Assembly: GCF_014635665.1 (NCBI RefSeq)
Contig: NZ_BMDG01000004.1
Coordinates: forward strand, 1-64,000
Reading direction: 5' to 3'
DNA from: Isoptericola cucumis
Lineage (GTDB): Bacteria; Actinomycetota; Actinomycetes; Actinomycetales; Cellulomonadaceae
Length of the DNA: 64,000 bases
A program made the position numbers and the translations under genes. This document shows, piece after piece, positions 38,484 through 46,116 of the stretch (its first letter is position 1; each line of letters begins with the position of its first letter). A model generated the notes under the pieces. The model searched no databases. It saw only the letters and a program-made list of their open reading frames with translations, and was not told the DNA's origin.

Positions 38484-39254
38484 ATGCACCGACGAACGAC
38501 CGACATCCCCGCTCGTCACGACGACGCCGCCCCCGCCGACCAGAACGGCTCAGGCGCCCTCCGACCCGGTGACCTCGCCCCCGCGCTCGCGGTCGGGACG
38601 CAGCTGCTCATCGGCCGGTACCGGGTCGACCTCCGCGCCGACTCGTGGTGGTGGTCCGACGAGGTGTTCCTGCTGCACGGGTACGAGCCCGGGCAGGTGG
38701 AGCCGGGCCTCGACGTGCTGCGGGCCCACCAGCACCCCGACGAGCGCGACCGCGTGGTGCGCGAGGCGATCTCGTCGCTGCGGTCGGGCAGGCCGTTCGC
38801 CTGCGGGCACCGGTCGGTCGACGCGCACGGGCGCACCCGCACGCTGCTCGTCACCGGCCAGGCGCGCCGCGCCCAGGACGGCCGCTCGTCCGAGGTGGCG
38901 GGCTACGTCGTGGACACTACGCCCCTGCAGCGCGAGGCGGTGGCGCGCGACGTGCGGCGCGCGATCGACGCCGCCTTCGTGTCGGCCGCGGCGATCGAGC
39001 AGGCGAAGGGCGTCCTCATGGCGACGCGCGGCGTCGACTCGGACACCGCCGAGCGTCTGCTGGCCGAGGCTGCCGGGGCGACCGGGTGCGGCCTGCGCGA
39101 CGCCGCCGCTCAGCTCATGGCGGCGCTGGCACGCGGAGACGGCTTCGGGGACCTCGCCGACCGGCAGGTCAAGGGCGCGCTCGACAGCGTCCAGCCCTCC
39201 CGGCGCCCCCACGTGCACGAGGCGCAGCTCGCACGCCGCCGCAGCGCGGCGTGA
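38484..39254 (+). CDS. PAS-ANTAR domain regulator
   Basis: 256 aa. Residues about 45-145 are PAS-like (DSWWWSDEVFLLHGYEPGQ, AHQHPDERDRVVREAI, HRSVDAHGRTRTLLVTG). Residues about 150-210 form an ANTAR RNA-binding domain: SAAAIEQAKGVLMATRGVDS, DTAERLLAEAAGATGCGLRD. ANTAR proteins bind double-hairpin RNAs and prevent termination. Target transcripts are unknown. GGAGG precedes ATG. It sits amid stress genes and could coordinate them. Confidence 0.86.
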   Translation: MHRRTTDIPARHDDAAPADQNGSGALRPGDLAPALAVGTQLLIGRYRVDLRADSWWWSDEVFLLHGYEPGQVEPGLDVLRAHQHPDERDRVVREAISSLRSGRPFACGHRSVDAHGRTRTLLVTGQARRAQDGRSSEVAGYVVDTTPLQREAVARDVRRAIDAAFVSAAAIEQAKGVLMATRGVDSDTAERLLAEAAGATGCGLRDAAAQLMAALARGDGFGDLADRQVKGALDSVQPSRRPHVHEAQLARRRSAA

Positions 39255-39317
39255 CGGTCGCCGAACAGGCGTCGGCCCGACCGGCACCACCGACCGACCC
39301 GCCCGAGGAGGAGCAGC

Positions 39318-40184
39318 ATGAGCCACGACGACACGCAGGAGTTCTCGCCGCAGCAGCAGGAGCCGCCCGGCCTCACCGGTGCCATGGACCCGACGCCCGA
39401 CCACGGCGAGCGGTCGTACCGCGGCAGCGGCCGCATGGACGGGCTGCGTGCCCTGGTGACCGGGGGAGACTCGGGCATCGGGCGGGCGGTCGCGATCGCC
39501 TTCGCCCGGGAGGGTGCCGACGTCGCGATCTCCTACCTGCCCGAGGAGCAGCAGGACGCGGAGGAGACGGCACGCTGGGTCGCCGAGGCCGGCCGCCGCG
39601 CCGCCCTGCTGCCGGGCGACATCACGGACGAGGCCACGGCCCGGGGCCTGCCGGAGCGCGCCGTGGCGGAGCTGGGCGGGCTCGAGGTGCTCGTCAACAA
39701 CGCCGGCTTCCAGATGGCGCGGCGCGACGCGCTGGAGGACGTGACGACCGACGAGATCGACCGGGTGCTCAAGACGAACCTGTACGCGCTGCTGTGGGTC
39801 ACCCAGTCGGCGCTTCCGCACCTCGGCGAGGGGGCCTGCGTCGTCAACAACTCCTCGATCCAGGCGTACCAGCCCTCGACGTCCTTGCTGGACTACGCGT
39901 CCACCAAGGCGGCGATCAACAACCTCACGGTGAACCTCGCGGCCGAGCTGGGCCCTCGCGGCATCCGGGTGAACGCGGTCGCACCCGGCCCGATCTGGAC
40001 GCCGTTGCAGCCGGCCACGCAGCCGCCGGAGAAGGTGGCGAAGTTCGGCGCCGACACCCCGCTCGGACGTGCGGGCCAGCCGGCGGAGGTGGCGCCGGCG
40101 TTCGTGTTCCTCGCCTCGCCGTCGGACGCGAGCTACGTCTCCGGCACCGTGCTGGGCGTCACCGGCGGCAAGCCGGTGTTCTGA
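39318..40184 (+). CDS. Short-chain dehydrogenase, general-stress type
   Basis: 288 aa SDR with an N-terminal extension of about 40 residues (SPQQQEPPGLTGAMDPTPDH), like the YghA/YhdF/YdaD stress oxidoreductases. The NADP site is ALVTGGDSGIGRAVAIAFA, then VLVNNAGFQMAR, the catalytic Ser-Tyr-Lys in NNSSIQAYQPSTSLLDYAST plus KAAINNL, and the tail GVTGGKPVF. Substrate unknown. GAGGAGGAG precedes ATG 39318. Confidence 0.9.
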   Translation: MSHDDTQEFSPQQQEPPGLTGAMDPTPDHGERSYRGSGRMDGLRALVTGGDSGIGRAVAIAFAREGADVAISYLPEEQQDAEETARWVAEAGRRAALLPGDITDEATARGLPERAVAELGGLEVLVNNAGFQMARRDALEDVTTDEIDRVLKTNLYALLWVTQSALPHLGEGACVVNNSSIQAYQPSTSLLDYASTKAAINNLTVNLAAELGPRGIRVNAVAPGPIWTPLQPATQPPEKVAKFGADTPLGRAGQPAEVAPAFVFLASPSDASYVSGTVLGVTGGKPVF

Positions 40185-40195
40185 GGGCGCCGACG

Positions 40196-40666
40196 ATGAC
40201 CGGGACCCGGCAGGACGCACGGCGGGACGCGGGGCACGAGGCGTGGCCGGAGGTGCCCGGCGCGCCCCGTCTCCGCTCGCTCGCCGACGTGGCGGAGCTC
40301 GTCGAGGTCATCTCCCCGGCCTACGTGCGCTTCAGCGCCGGCCCGGCGGCGGACCGCTCGACGGTGAGCCGCGACCACGAGAGCGGCTGCCTGCTGCCCG
40401 GCCTCAGCGTCAACCCGCTGACGCCGGAGCCGTGGTGGGACCGCCCGCTCGAGCACTGGCTCGCCCGGTAGCTGTGCCAGTACGCCCATCTCATGACGCC
40501 GGAACGCTACCCGTGGGTCCTCACCGGGGAGGTCGCCGGGCGCGGCCCCGACTGCGAACCCCTGCTGGTCAGGTCGACCCCTCTCGCGCGGGTGAGCCGC
40601 TCGGTGGTCGACGAGGCGACCGAGACGTACGCGCGCGAGTTCGACCGCGGCGAGGACGGGACCTGA
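40196..40666 (+). pseudogene. DUF6098-like gene interrupted by one in-frame amber codon
   Basis: ATG 40196 opens a frame of 91 codons ending at TAG 40469-40471 after PWWDRPLEHWLAR. The same frame continues without a gap for 64 sense codons, LCQYAHLMTPERYPWVLTGE then VAGRGPDCEPLLV and so on, to TGA at 40664-40666. The joined product (about 155 aa) resembles the actinobacterial DUF6098 family in my memory, where Gln is expected at the stop; CAG to TAG is a single C-to-T change. Either a recent pseudogene, readthrough, or a sequencing error. Confidence 0.7.
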
Positions 40667-40954
40667 CGGCGCGCGGGTCACGCGAACGATGCCGGTCATG
40701 CAGGGACGACCGGCAGCCCGAGGGTGTCCGGCGCAGGGTGCGCGATGCAGAAGAACCGGCGGTCGACCAGGACCGGCGCCGTCGGAACCCACCCGGTGGC
40801 GTGCGTGCAAACGCCGGGTGTGTTGTCGTGAAAGTGCTCGCCGGTGCCGCGCAGGATGGGGAGGTTGGCGGGGCGTATCCGATGCGCTCCAGGTGCGCAC
40901 GACACGAAATGCGACCTGCGGCCAGGCGACCGAGACGACGAATGTGCAGGCACG

Positions 40955-40969
40955 ATCTCTCGTAGAGAT
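40955..40969. promoter_or_regulatory. 15-bp perfect palindrome upstream of gvp operon
   Basis: ATCTCT and AGAGAT separated by CGT. About 160 nt before the first gas vesicle gene; possible operator. Confidence 0.4.
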
Positions 40970-40998
40970 ATAGCGATTCCGGGCCATGGCGGCGTCCG

Positions 40999-41028
40999 CT
41001 GTCAGGAATGTGATTCCAGCAATGACAG
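40999..41028. promoter_or_regulatory. Nested inverted repeat upstream of gvp operon
   Basis: Outer arms CTGTCA (40999-41004) and TGACAG (41023-41028) enclose a perfect hairpin GGAAT-GTG-ATTCC (41005-41017). About 100 nt before the operon; could be an operator or leader structure. Confidence 0.4.
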
Positions 41029-41127
41029 GACGCTGGGGCGGCTCAATCGAACCCGGGCGCGATAGTGCAATCAGTTTCACCGAGAATTTCGCGACGACTT
41101 CATGGCGTCGCCGGAGAAGGAGTACCG

Positions 41128-41973
41128 ATGGATAACACGGTGAAGGTGCTGGGTGCCGTAGCGGCCGGCTACCTGCTCGGCCGCAGGAAGAAGATGAAGC
41201 TCGCCATCTTGGCGGCCGGTCTGCTCGCCGGGAGAAAGCTCCCGACCTCACCTCGTGAGATCGGGAAGGAGCTCATGGAAGCCCTGGAGAAGAGCCCAGA
41301 GCTCTCCGGGCTGGTCGACCAGGTCAAGGGAAACCTCATGGACTCGGCACGCGCGGCCGCTGTGACGACGGCTCGTGCGCAGGTGGAGCGACTCACCGAC
41401 ACGGTCCGGGACCGCACGTCTGCGTACACCGGCGTGGTGGCGGACACGGCAGGGGAAGCGGGCGAAACGGCGGGAGCCGTCGTCGGAGAGCCTGAGGGTG
41501 AGGAGGAGCCCGAAGGTGAGGAGCCCGAGAACGAGGAGCTCGAGGGTGAGGAGCCTGAGGGTGAGGAGCCTGAGGGTGAGGAGCCTGAGGGTGAGGAGCC
41601 TGAGGGTGAGGAGCCTGAGGGTGAGGAGCCCGAGGGGGCCGACGAGTCGGCGGTGTCCACCTCCGGACGGACGCGACGGGCCCAGGGGGCGGCGCAGAAG
41701 GCCACTGGAGGCGCCGCGAAGAAGGCAGGCGGCACGGCCAGCAGGGCCGGTGGCGCGGCGAAGAGGAGTGGCAGCACGGCCCGGCAGACCGGTGGCACGG
41801 CGAAGAAGGCCAGCGGTGGGACCAAGCAGGCCGGTGGCACGGCGAAGAAGGCCGGTGGCACCGCGAGCAAGGCCGGTGGCAGCGGGGCGAAGAGTGCCGG
41901 GGGCGCGGCGAAGTCCGCGAGCAGGACCACCAGGAGGACCACGAGCCGTTCGACTGCCAAGGGTGGTAAATGA
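41128..41973 (+). CDS. Gas vesicle cluster accessory protein with acidic and basic repeats
   Basis: 281 aa. Residues 5-40 are hydrophobic with Lys/Arg patches (AAGYLLGRRKKMKLAILAAG), suggesting membrane or surface association. Residues 40-115 are helical. Residues about 118-175 are an acidic tandem repeat (unit EEPEG), and residues about 180-281 are a basic Lys/Ala/Gly repeat (GGTAKKAGGTASKAGG) like histone H1 tails. It may correspond to one of the accessory genes (gvpY/gvpZ) named in Streptomyces clusters; I cannot assign which. GAAGGAG lies before ATG 41128; the stop overlaps the next ATG. Confidence 0.75.
   Translation: MDNTVKVLGAVAAGYLLGRRKKMKLAILAAGLLAGRKLPTSPREIGKELMEALEKSPELSGLVDQVKGNLMDSARAAAVTTARAQVERLTDTVRDRTSAYTGVVADTAGEAGETAGAVVGEPEGEEEPEGEEPENEELEGEEPEGEEPEGEEPEGEEPEGEEPEGEEPEGADESAVSTSGRTRRAQGAAQKATGGAAKKAGGTASRAGGAAKRSGSTARQTGGTAKKASGGTKQAGGTAKKAGGTASKAGGSGAKSAGGAAKSASRTTRRTTSRSTAKGGK
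41551..41640 (+). repeat. 15-bp coding tandem repeat (EEPEG)
   Basis: Five identical 15-bp units (GAGCCTGAGGGTGAG) from 41551 to 41625, then a degenerate sixth to 41640. Identity at the DNA level, including third positions, indicates recent slippage or expansion. Confidence 0.93.
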
Positions 41974-43001
41974 TGAGTGAGCAGGCGCAGCAGGGCGGAC
42001 AGGACAAGAGCGGTTCGTTCCTGGACGAGATCAATCTCGGCGGACTGATGTCAGAGGTCAAGAAGAGCGTCCAGAGCATCGGCAGCACAGCCGTCTCGAA
42101 GGCCGCTGACAAGCTGACCGACATCGGCAACGGCGGTTCGGTGCTCGGCGGAGCGGCCGAGGAAGGCGCCGAAGCTGCGGCGGAGGGAAAGTCTCCCGTC
42201 AAGGGCGCCCTCAAGGGCGGGTTGTCCGGGCTCAAGGACAAGGTGACGGACCTCCTCCCTGGCGGGGGCAAGGGCTCGAGCGGTGGTGGCGACCCGCTGA
42301 AGGCCATGAACATCGCCGAGTCGATCGACGTCGGTGTCCCGGTCAGCGTGGCCTACAACCAGTGGACGCAGTTCTACGAGTTCCCGGACTTCATGAAGAA
42401 GGTCGAGCATGCCGACGCCGAGGAGGGCGAGGAAGGAGAGGAGGTCGCGCTCGACTTCAAGGCTCAGGTGTTCTGGTCGCACCGCACCTGGACGGGAACG
42501 ATCGTCGAACAGGTGCCCGACGAACTGATCGTGTGGCGCTCGGAAGGGGTGAAGGGGCACGTCGACGGTGCCGTGACGTTCCACGAGATCGCACCGCGAC
42601 TGACCAGGATCTTGGTGGTGCTGGAGTACTACCCCCAGGGCTTTGTCGAGCGGATCGGCAACATCTGGCGTGCAGCCGGGCGTCGTGCCCGGCTGGAGCT
42701 CAAGCACTTCCGCCGTCACGTCATGATGAGCACGATGCTGGCCCCGGACGACGTCGAGGGATGGCGCGGTGAGATCCGGGACGGCGAGGTGGTGGAGACG
42801 CACGAGGACGCTCTCGAGCGCGAGGACCAGGAAGCACAGGAAGCGGGCGACGAGGAGTACGAGGAGGAGCCTGCCGGGGGCGAGTACGAGGAGGAGCCCG
42901 CCGAGGGGGAGTACGAGGAGGAGCCTGCTGAGGGGGAGTACGAGGAGGAGCCCGCCGAGGGGGAGTACGAGGAGGAGCCCGCCGAGGAGACAGCGCGATA
43001 G
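41970..43001 (+). CDS. SRPBCC (START-like) protein of gas vesicle cluster
   Basis: 343 aa. An N-terminal Gly/Ala/Lys-rich region of about 110 residues leads into an SRPBCC ligand-binding fold: SIDVGVPVSVAYNQWTQFYE, FPDFMKKVEHAD, FWSHRTWTGTIVEQVPDE, DGAVTFHEIAPRLTRI. The C-terminus is five repeats of EYEEEPAEG. Polyketide-cyclase-like proteins of this kind occur in actinobacterial gvp clusters; their role is unknown. ATG 41970 overlaps the preceding stop, and a second ATG follows at once. Confidence 0.8.
   Translation: MMSEQAQQGGQDKSGSFLDEINLGGLMSEVKKSVQSIGSTAVSKAADKLTDIGNGGSVLGGAAEEGAEAAAEGKSPVKGALKGGLSGLKDKVTDLLPGGGKGSSGGGDPLKAMNIAESIDVGVPVSVAYNQWTQFYEFPDFMKKVEHADAEEGEEGEEVALDFKAQVFWSHRTWTGTIVEQVPDELIVWRSEGVKGHVDGAVTFHEIAPRLTRILVVLEYYPQGFVERIGNIWRAAGRRARLELKHFRRHVMMSTMLAPDDVEGWRGEIRDGEVVETHEDALEREDQEAQEAGDEEYEEEPAGGEYEEEPAEGEYEEEPAEGEYEEEPAEGEYEEEPAEETAR
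42855..42989 (+). repeat. 27-bp coding tandem repeat (EYEEEPAEG)
   Basis: Five consecutive 27-bp units (42855, 42882, 42909, 42936, 42963 starts), differing at a few positions, ending the SRPBCC reading frame just before its TAG stop. Confidence 0.93.
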
Positions 43002-43064
43002 CCCTGAGGGAACCACCCCGTTGCCGGGGAGATTCCGACACCATTCCAGGCGAAAGGTTGTCCG

Positions 43065-43520
43065 ATGACTGTAGATACCAGTGAGAGCCGAAGCACCACG
43101 TCCCGCCGAGGCGGCGGATATCTCGACCGGCCGAGCTCGAGCAGCCTGGCCGACGTCGTCGAACTCATCCTGGACAAGGGTCTGGTCATCGACGCCTATG
43201 TCCGGGTGTCGCTCGTGGGTATCGAGATCCTCACCATCGACGCGCGGATCGTCATCGCCAGTGTCGACACCTACCTGCGTTTCGCCGAGGCCACCAATCG
43301 TCTTGACCTCTACAAGCAAGGTGGCAAGGACCTGGGCGACATGATGGGCAGCGCCACCGAGAGCACGGCGAAGGGCAAGACGGAAGGCGTGCTCACCGGC
43401 GCCAAGAACGCGATCATGGGCAGTGACGACGATGACGAGGCCGAGGGCCACGAGTCGCGGCCCCAGCGCCGACCGGCGAAGAAGCCCACCCAGCGCCGCA
43501 AGCAGCAGGAGGACGCGTGA
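43065..43520 (+). CDS. gvpA: Gas vesicle structural protein GvpA
   Basis: 151 aa. The conserved GvpA core spans about residues 25-85: [57 protein letters not shown]. It assembles the ribbed wall of the vesicle. As in Streptomyces GvpA there is a long polar C-terminal extension, here acidic ([10 protein letters not shown]) then basic ([13 protein letters not shown]). An N-terminal extension of about 24 residues is also present. The gene end overlaps gvpF by 4 nt. Confidence 0.95.
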   Translation: MTVDTSESRSTTSRRGGGYLDRPSSSSLADVVELILDKGLVIDAYVRVSLVGIEILTIDARIVIASVDTYLRFAEATNRLDLYKQGGKDLGDMMGSATESTAKGKTEGVLTGAKNAIMGSDDDDEAEGHESRPQRRPAKKPTQRRKQQEDA

Positions 43521-44302
43521 CGGACACGGCTGACGCTGACTCCGGCTCGGTGCTGACGGTCGAGGCCGGCCAGGCCTGCTTCGTCTACGGCATCGTGCCC
43601 GCGGCGACACGGCTGCCGGAGGACCTCGCCGGGCTCGCCGGCCACCCGCCGCAGCTGCTGCGCCACGGTGACGTCGCGGCGCTGGTCGACGTCGTCGACG
43701 TGGACCGCGGGTGGGGGACCCGCGGGGACCTGCTCACCTACAGCCATGTCGTGGACGCCGTGGCTGCGGGCGGCCAGCCGGTGCTGCCCGCCCGCTTCGG
43801 CTCCGTGCTCGCCAGCACCGACGAGGTCACCGCCGAGCTGCTGGAGCCGAACCACGAGGAGTTCACCGCGCTCCTGGACGGGCTGCGAGGGCGGTCGCAG
43901 TACACCCTCCGGGTGCGCTACCAGCCGGACGTGGCGCTGGCCGAGGTGGTGGCGGAGCGCGCCGACATCGCAGCACTGCGGGAGGAGACGCGCGACCAGC
44001 CGGAGGAGGTCACCTACCACGCCCGGATCCGGCTGGGCGAGCTCGTCTCCGACGCGCTCGCGCAGAAGCGCTCGCGGGACGCGGAACCGATCATCGACGT
44101 CGTCACCGCGCCGGCCGTCGACTTCCGTGTTCGTGAGCTCGCCGGCAAGGACGACGTGGTGGAGGTCGCCCTGCTGATGGACCAGGCGGCGGTCCCCGCG
44201 CTGGAGAAGGCCGCCGAGGCGATCGCCGAGCAGGGGCACGACCGGATGCGGATGCAGCTGCGGGGCCCCAGCGCGCCGTACGACTTCGTCCCGGAGGTCT
44301 GA
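43517..44302 (+). CDS. gvpF: Gas vesicle protein GvpF (GvpF/GvpL family)
   Basis: 261 aa. Family blocks: [20 protein letters not shown] near the start, [36 protein letters not shown] and the end [14 protein letters not shown]. GvpF-type proteins act in early assembly and contact GvpA. It overlaps gvpA (GTGA) and is followed by gvpG at 2 nt. GC content is clearly higher from here onward than in the three preceding genes. Confidence 0.93.
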   Translation: MTDTADADSGSVLTVEAGQACFVYGIVPAATRLPEDLAGLAGHPPQLLRHGDVAALVDVVDVDRGWGTRGDLLTYSHVVDAVAAGGQPVLPARFGSVLASTDEVTAELLEPNHEEFTALLDGLRGRSQYTLRVRYQPDVALAEVVAERADIAALREETRDQPEEVTYHARIRLGELVSDALAQKRSRDAEPIIDVVTAPAVDFRVRELAGKDDVVEVALLMDQAAVPALEKAAEAIAEQGHDRMRMQLRGPSAPYDFVPEV

Positions 44303-44304
44303 GC

Positions 44305-44562
44305 GTGGGCCTGCTCGGTGGACTGTTCGGACTGCCCCTGCTGCCGGTACGGGGCACGATCGCCATCGCCGAGGTCGTGCTCAGACAGGCCGAGGACGAG
44401 TACTACGACCCGGCGCGCATCCGGGCCCAGCTGGACGAGGTCGACGAGCTCCGTGCCTCCGGGGAGCTGTCGGAGGAGGACGCGGTTGCCCTCGAGGAGG
44501 AGCTCATCGCACGGTTGATGGTCTCCCGTACCGTGCCGCACGACCAGAGAGGTGGGACATGA
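44305..44562 (+). CDS. gvpG: Gas vesicle protein GvpG
   Basis: 85 aa. Typical GvpG start GLLGGLFGLPLLPVRGTIAI followed by a charged helix with the family order EVVLRQAEDEYYDPARIRAQ and LDEVDELRASGELSEEDAVA. GvpG helps nucleate vesicles together with GvpF and GvpL. GTG start, ending 4 nt into gvpO. Confidence 0.93.
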   Translation: MGLLGGLFGLPLLPVRGTIAIAEVVLRQAEDEYYDPARIRAQLDEVDELRASGELSEEDAVALEEELIARLMVSRTVPHDQRGGT

Positions 44563-44999
44563 GCGACACCGAGAGTGCGCCGCGGCGGACGAGAGCGTCG
44601 CGGACCGGCGAGTCGGACAGGCCTGCGTCCCGCAAGTCGCCGACGTCGTCGAAGAGCGCTGCGGGTGGAACCAGCAGCACGCGCGAGACCAGCCGTCCCT
44701 CTCGGCAGGAGCCGTCCTCGGGCGCCTCCGGCCGTGGCACCGCCAAGCCCCGGGCCGTCGCGGCCGAGGCCGTCCGGGCGCTGCAGGAGATGACCGGACG
44801 AGAGGCGGAGAGCGTGGTCGGCCTCAAGCGGACCGGCGACGGCTGGCAGGTGCAGCTGGAGGTGGTCGAGTCGCGCCGGATCCCCGACTCGGCGGACCTG
44901 CTCGCCCTGTACGAGGTCGACACGGATCCGGCAGGAGAGATGACGGGGTATCGGCGCAGACGTCGATACAACCGCGGCCACACGGGAGAGGAGCAGTGA
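44559..44999 (+). CDS. gvpO: Gas vesicle protein GvpO
   Basis: 146 aa. The first 65 residues are a disordered Ser/Arg/Thr region (TRASRTGESDRPASRKSP). The C-terminal domain is GvpO: AAEAVRALQEMTGREAESVV, DGWQVQLEVVESRRIPDSAD, LLALYEVDTDPAGEMTGYRR. GvpO is needed for vesicle formation in haloarchaea and may affect gvpA expression. ATG overlaps the gvpG stop. Confidence 0.93.
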   Translation: MSDTESAPRRTRASRTGESDRPASRKSPTSSKSAAGGTSSTRETSRPSRQEPSSGASGRGTAKPRAVAAEAVRALQEMTGREAESVVGLKRTGDGWQVQLEVVESRRIPDSADLLALYEVDTDPAGEMTGYRRRRRYNRGHTGEEQ

Positions 45000-45002
45000 C
45001 GC

Positions 45003-45344
45003 GTGAGCCAAGAGCCCGAGCTGGTCGCACGTCGCGAACGGCCCTCGCCGTACAGCGCGCGCCCGGAGCCTTCGAACCTGGCCGACATCCTCGAGCGGGT
45101 GCTGGACAAGGGGATCATCATCGCCGGAGACATCCGGGTGAACCTCCTCGACATCGAGCTGCTGACCGTCAAGATCCGGCTGCTCATCGTCTCGGTGGAC
45201 AAGGCCGCCGAGATGGGGATCGACTGGTGGAAGAACGACCCGATGCTCAGCACCAGCGCTCAGGAGGTCGCCGAGGAGAACCGTCGGCTCCGGGAGCGGA
45301 TCGAGGAGCTGGAGTCAGGGGCCGGTGAGCCAGGGGATGAGTGA
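45003..45344 (+). CDS. gvpJ: Gas vesicle protein GvpJ (GvpA superfamily)
   Basis: 113 aa GvpA-like protein. Core: SNLADILERVLDKGIIIAGD, IRVNLLDIELLTVKIRLLIV, SVDKAAEMGIDWWKNDP. The GDIRVNLLDIELLTVKIRLL version with Trp-Trp is typical of actinobacterial GvpJ. A C-terminal coiled coil (AEENRRLRERIEELESG) may mediate assembly contacts. GTG start 3 nt after gvpO; its end overlaps gvpL. Confidence 0.92.
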   Translation: MSQEPELVARRERPSPYSARPEPSNLADILERVLDKGIIIAGDIRVNLLDIELLTVKIRLLIVSVDKAAEMGIDWWKNDPMLSTSAQEVAEENRRLRERIEELESGAGEPGDE

Positions 45345-46116
45345 GTCCGGGGTCTACCTGTACGCGGTGTCGCGCGGGCTGCACGCCGACGACGTCGACG
45401 GGCTCGTCGGTCTACAGGGCGACCCGGTGAGGGTGCTGGACGGCCATGGCCTCAGCGCCGTGGTCGGCGACGTGGGCCTCGACGAGTTCGGCGACGAAGG
45501 GCTGCGCCGCAACCTCGAGGACCTGGCGTGGCTGGAGCAGGTCGCGCGCCAGCACGACGCGGTGGTGCGGGGGGTCGCGCGGCGGGGCGTGCTCGCGCCG
45601 ATGAGGCTGGCGACCGTGTTCCTGAACGACGACAGCGTCGTGGAACGGCTGGGCGAGTGGGGCAGCGCGCTGCAGCGGGCGCTCGACCGGGTCGAGGGCC
45701 GGTCCGAGTGGAGCGTCAAGGTCTACGTCTCCTTGGAGGAGATCGAGGCGGAAGGGCGCGCCGCCGCGCACTCCCGCCCGGCGGGCGGTGGCGCGGGTGC
45801 GGCCTACCTGCAACGCCGCCGGAGCCAGATCACGCAGCGGGAGGACGCCCTCGGGGCTGCGTCGGAGCTCGGTGACTCGATCTACACCCGGTTGGCGCAC
45901 TCGGTCGCCGCGAGCCGGCGTCTCCCCCCGCAGGACCGCAGGCTCACGGGCCACGAGGGCACGATGGTGCTCAACGCTGCGTACCTCGTCGGACACGACG
46001 ACGAGGCGACGTGGACGTCGACCGTCGACGCGATCGTCGCCGAGCGCCCGCAGGCTCGCGTGGAGCTGCAGGGCCCCTGGCCCCCGTACTCGTTCGCCAC
46101 CGTGGAGGACGTGTGA
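45325..46116 (+). CDS. gvpL: Gas vesicle protein GvpL (GvpF/GvpL family)
   Basis: 263 aa, second GvpF/L paralog. Start ESGVYLYAVSRGLHADDVDG, centre VARRGVLAPMRLATVFLNDD and VKVYVSLEEIEAEGRAA, end GPWPPYSFATVEDV as in the family. GTG 45325 and ATG 45337 are both possible, in frame; the gene overlaps gvpJ either way. It is thought to interact with several Gvps during assembly. Confidence 0.92.
   Translation: MSQGMSESGVYLYAVSRGLHADDVDGLVGLQGDPVRVLDGHGLSAVVGDVGLDEFGDEGLRRNLEDLAWLEQVARQHDAVVRGVARRGVLAPMRLATVFLNDDSVVERLGEWGSALQRALDRVEGRSEWSVKVYVSLEEIEAEGRAAAHSRPAGGGAGAAYLQRRRSQITQREDALGAASELGDSIYTRLAHSVAASRRLPPQDRRLTGHEGTMVLNAAYLVGHDDEATWTSTVDAIVAERPQARVELQGPWPPYSFATVEDV

Larger units (their letters stand above)
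40667..41127. other. Gas vesicle cluster upstream region, locally AT-richer
   Basis: 461 bp with no firm gene. GC falls to 32 of 60 bases in the line 41041-41100, against about 78% in gvpF. It contains a perfect palindrome ATCTCT-CGT-AGAGAT at 40955-40969 and a nested inverted repeat at 40999-41028 (CTGTCA/TGACAG outside, GGAAT-GTG-ATTCC inside). A minus-strand open frame at 40696-40953 (85 aa, ending AHPAPDTLGLPVVPA) may be a gene remnant. The gvp promoter should lie here but no clear -35/-10 pair was found. Confidence 0.6.

Noticed and set aside
40696-40953. Minus-strand 85-codon frame ending AHPAPDTLGLPVVPA
   Set aside because: Its C-terminal part looks somewhat protein-like but there is no clear start signal or family; kept only as a possible remnant in the intergenic entry.
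40689-40973. Plus-strand 94-codon frame upstream of gvp
   Set aside because: Cys/Arg-rich composition unlike real proteins here and overlaps the minus-strand candidate.
41551-41640. Regular 15-bp repeat as a CRISPR array
   Set aside because: No spacers between units and the repeat is in frame inside a gene.
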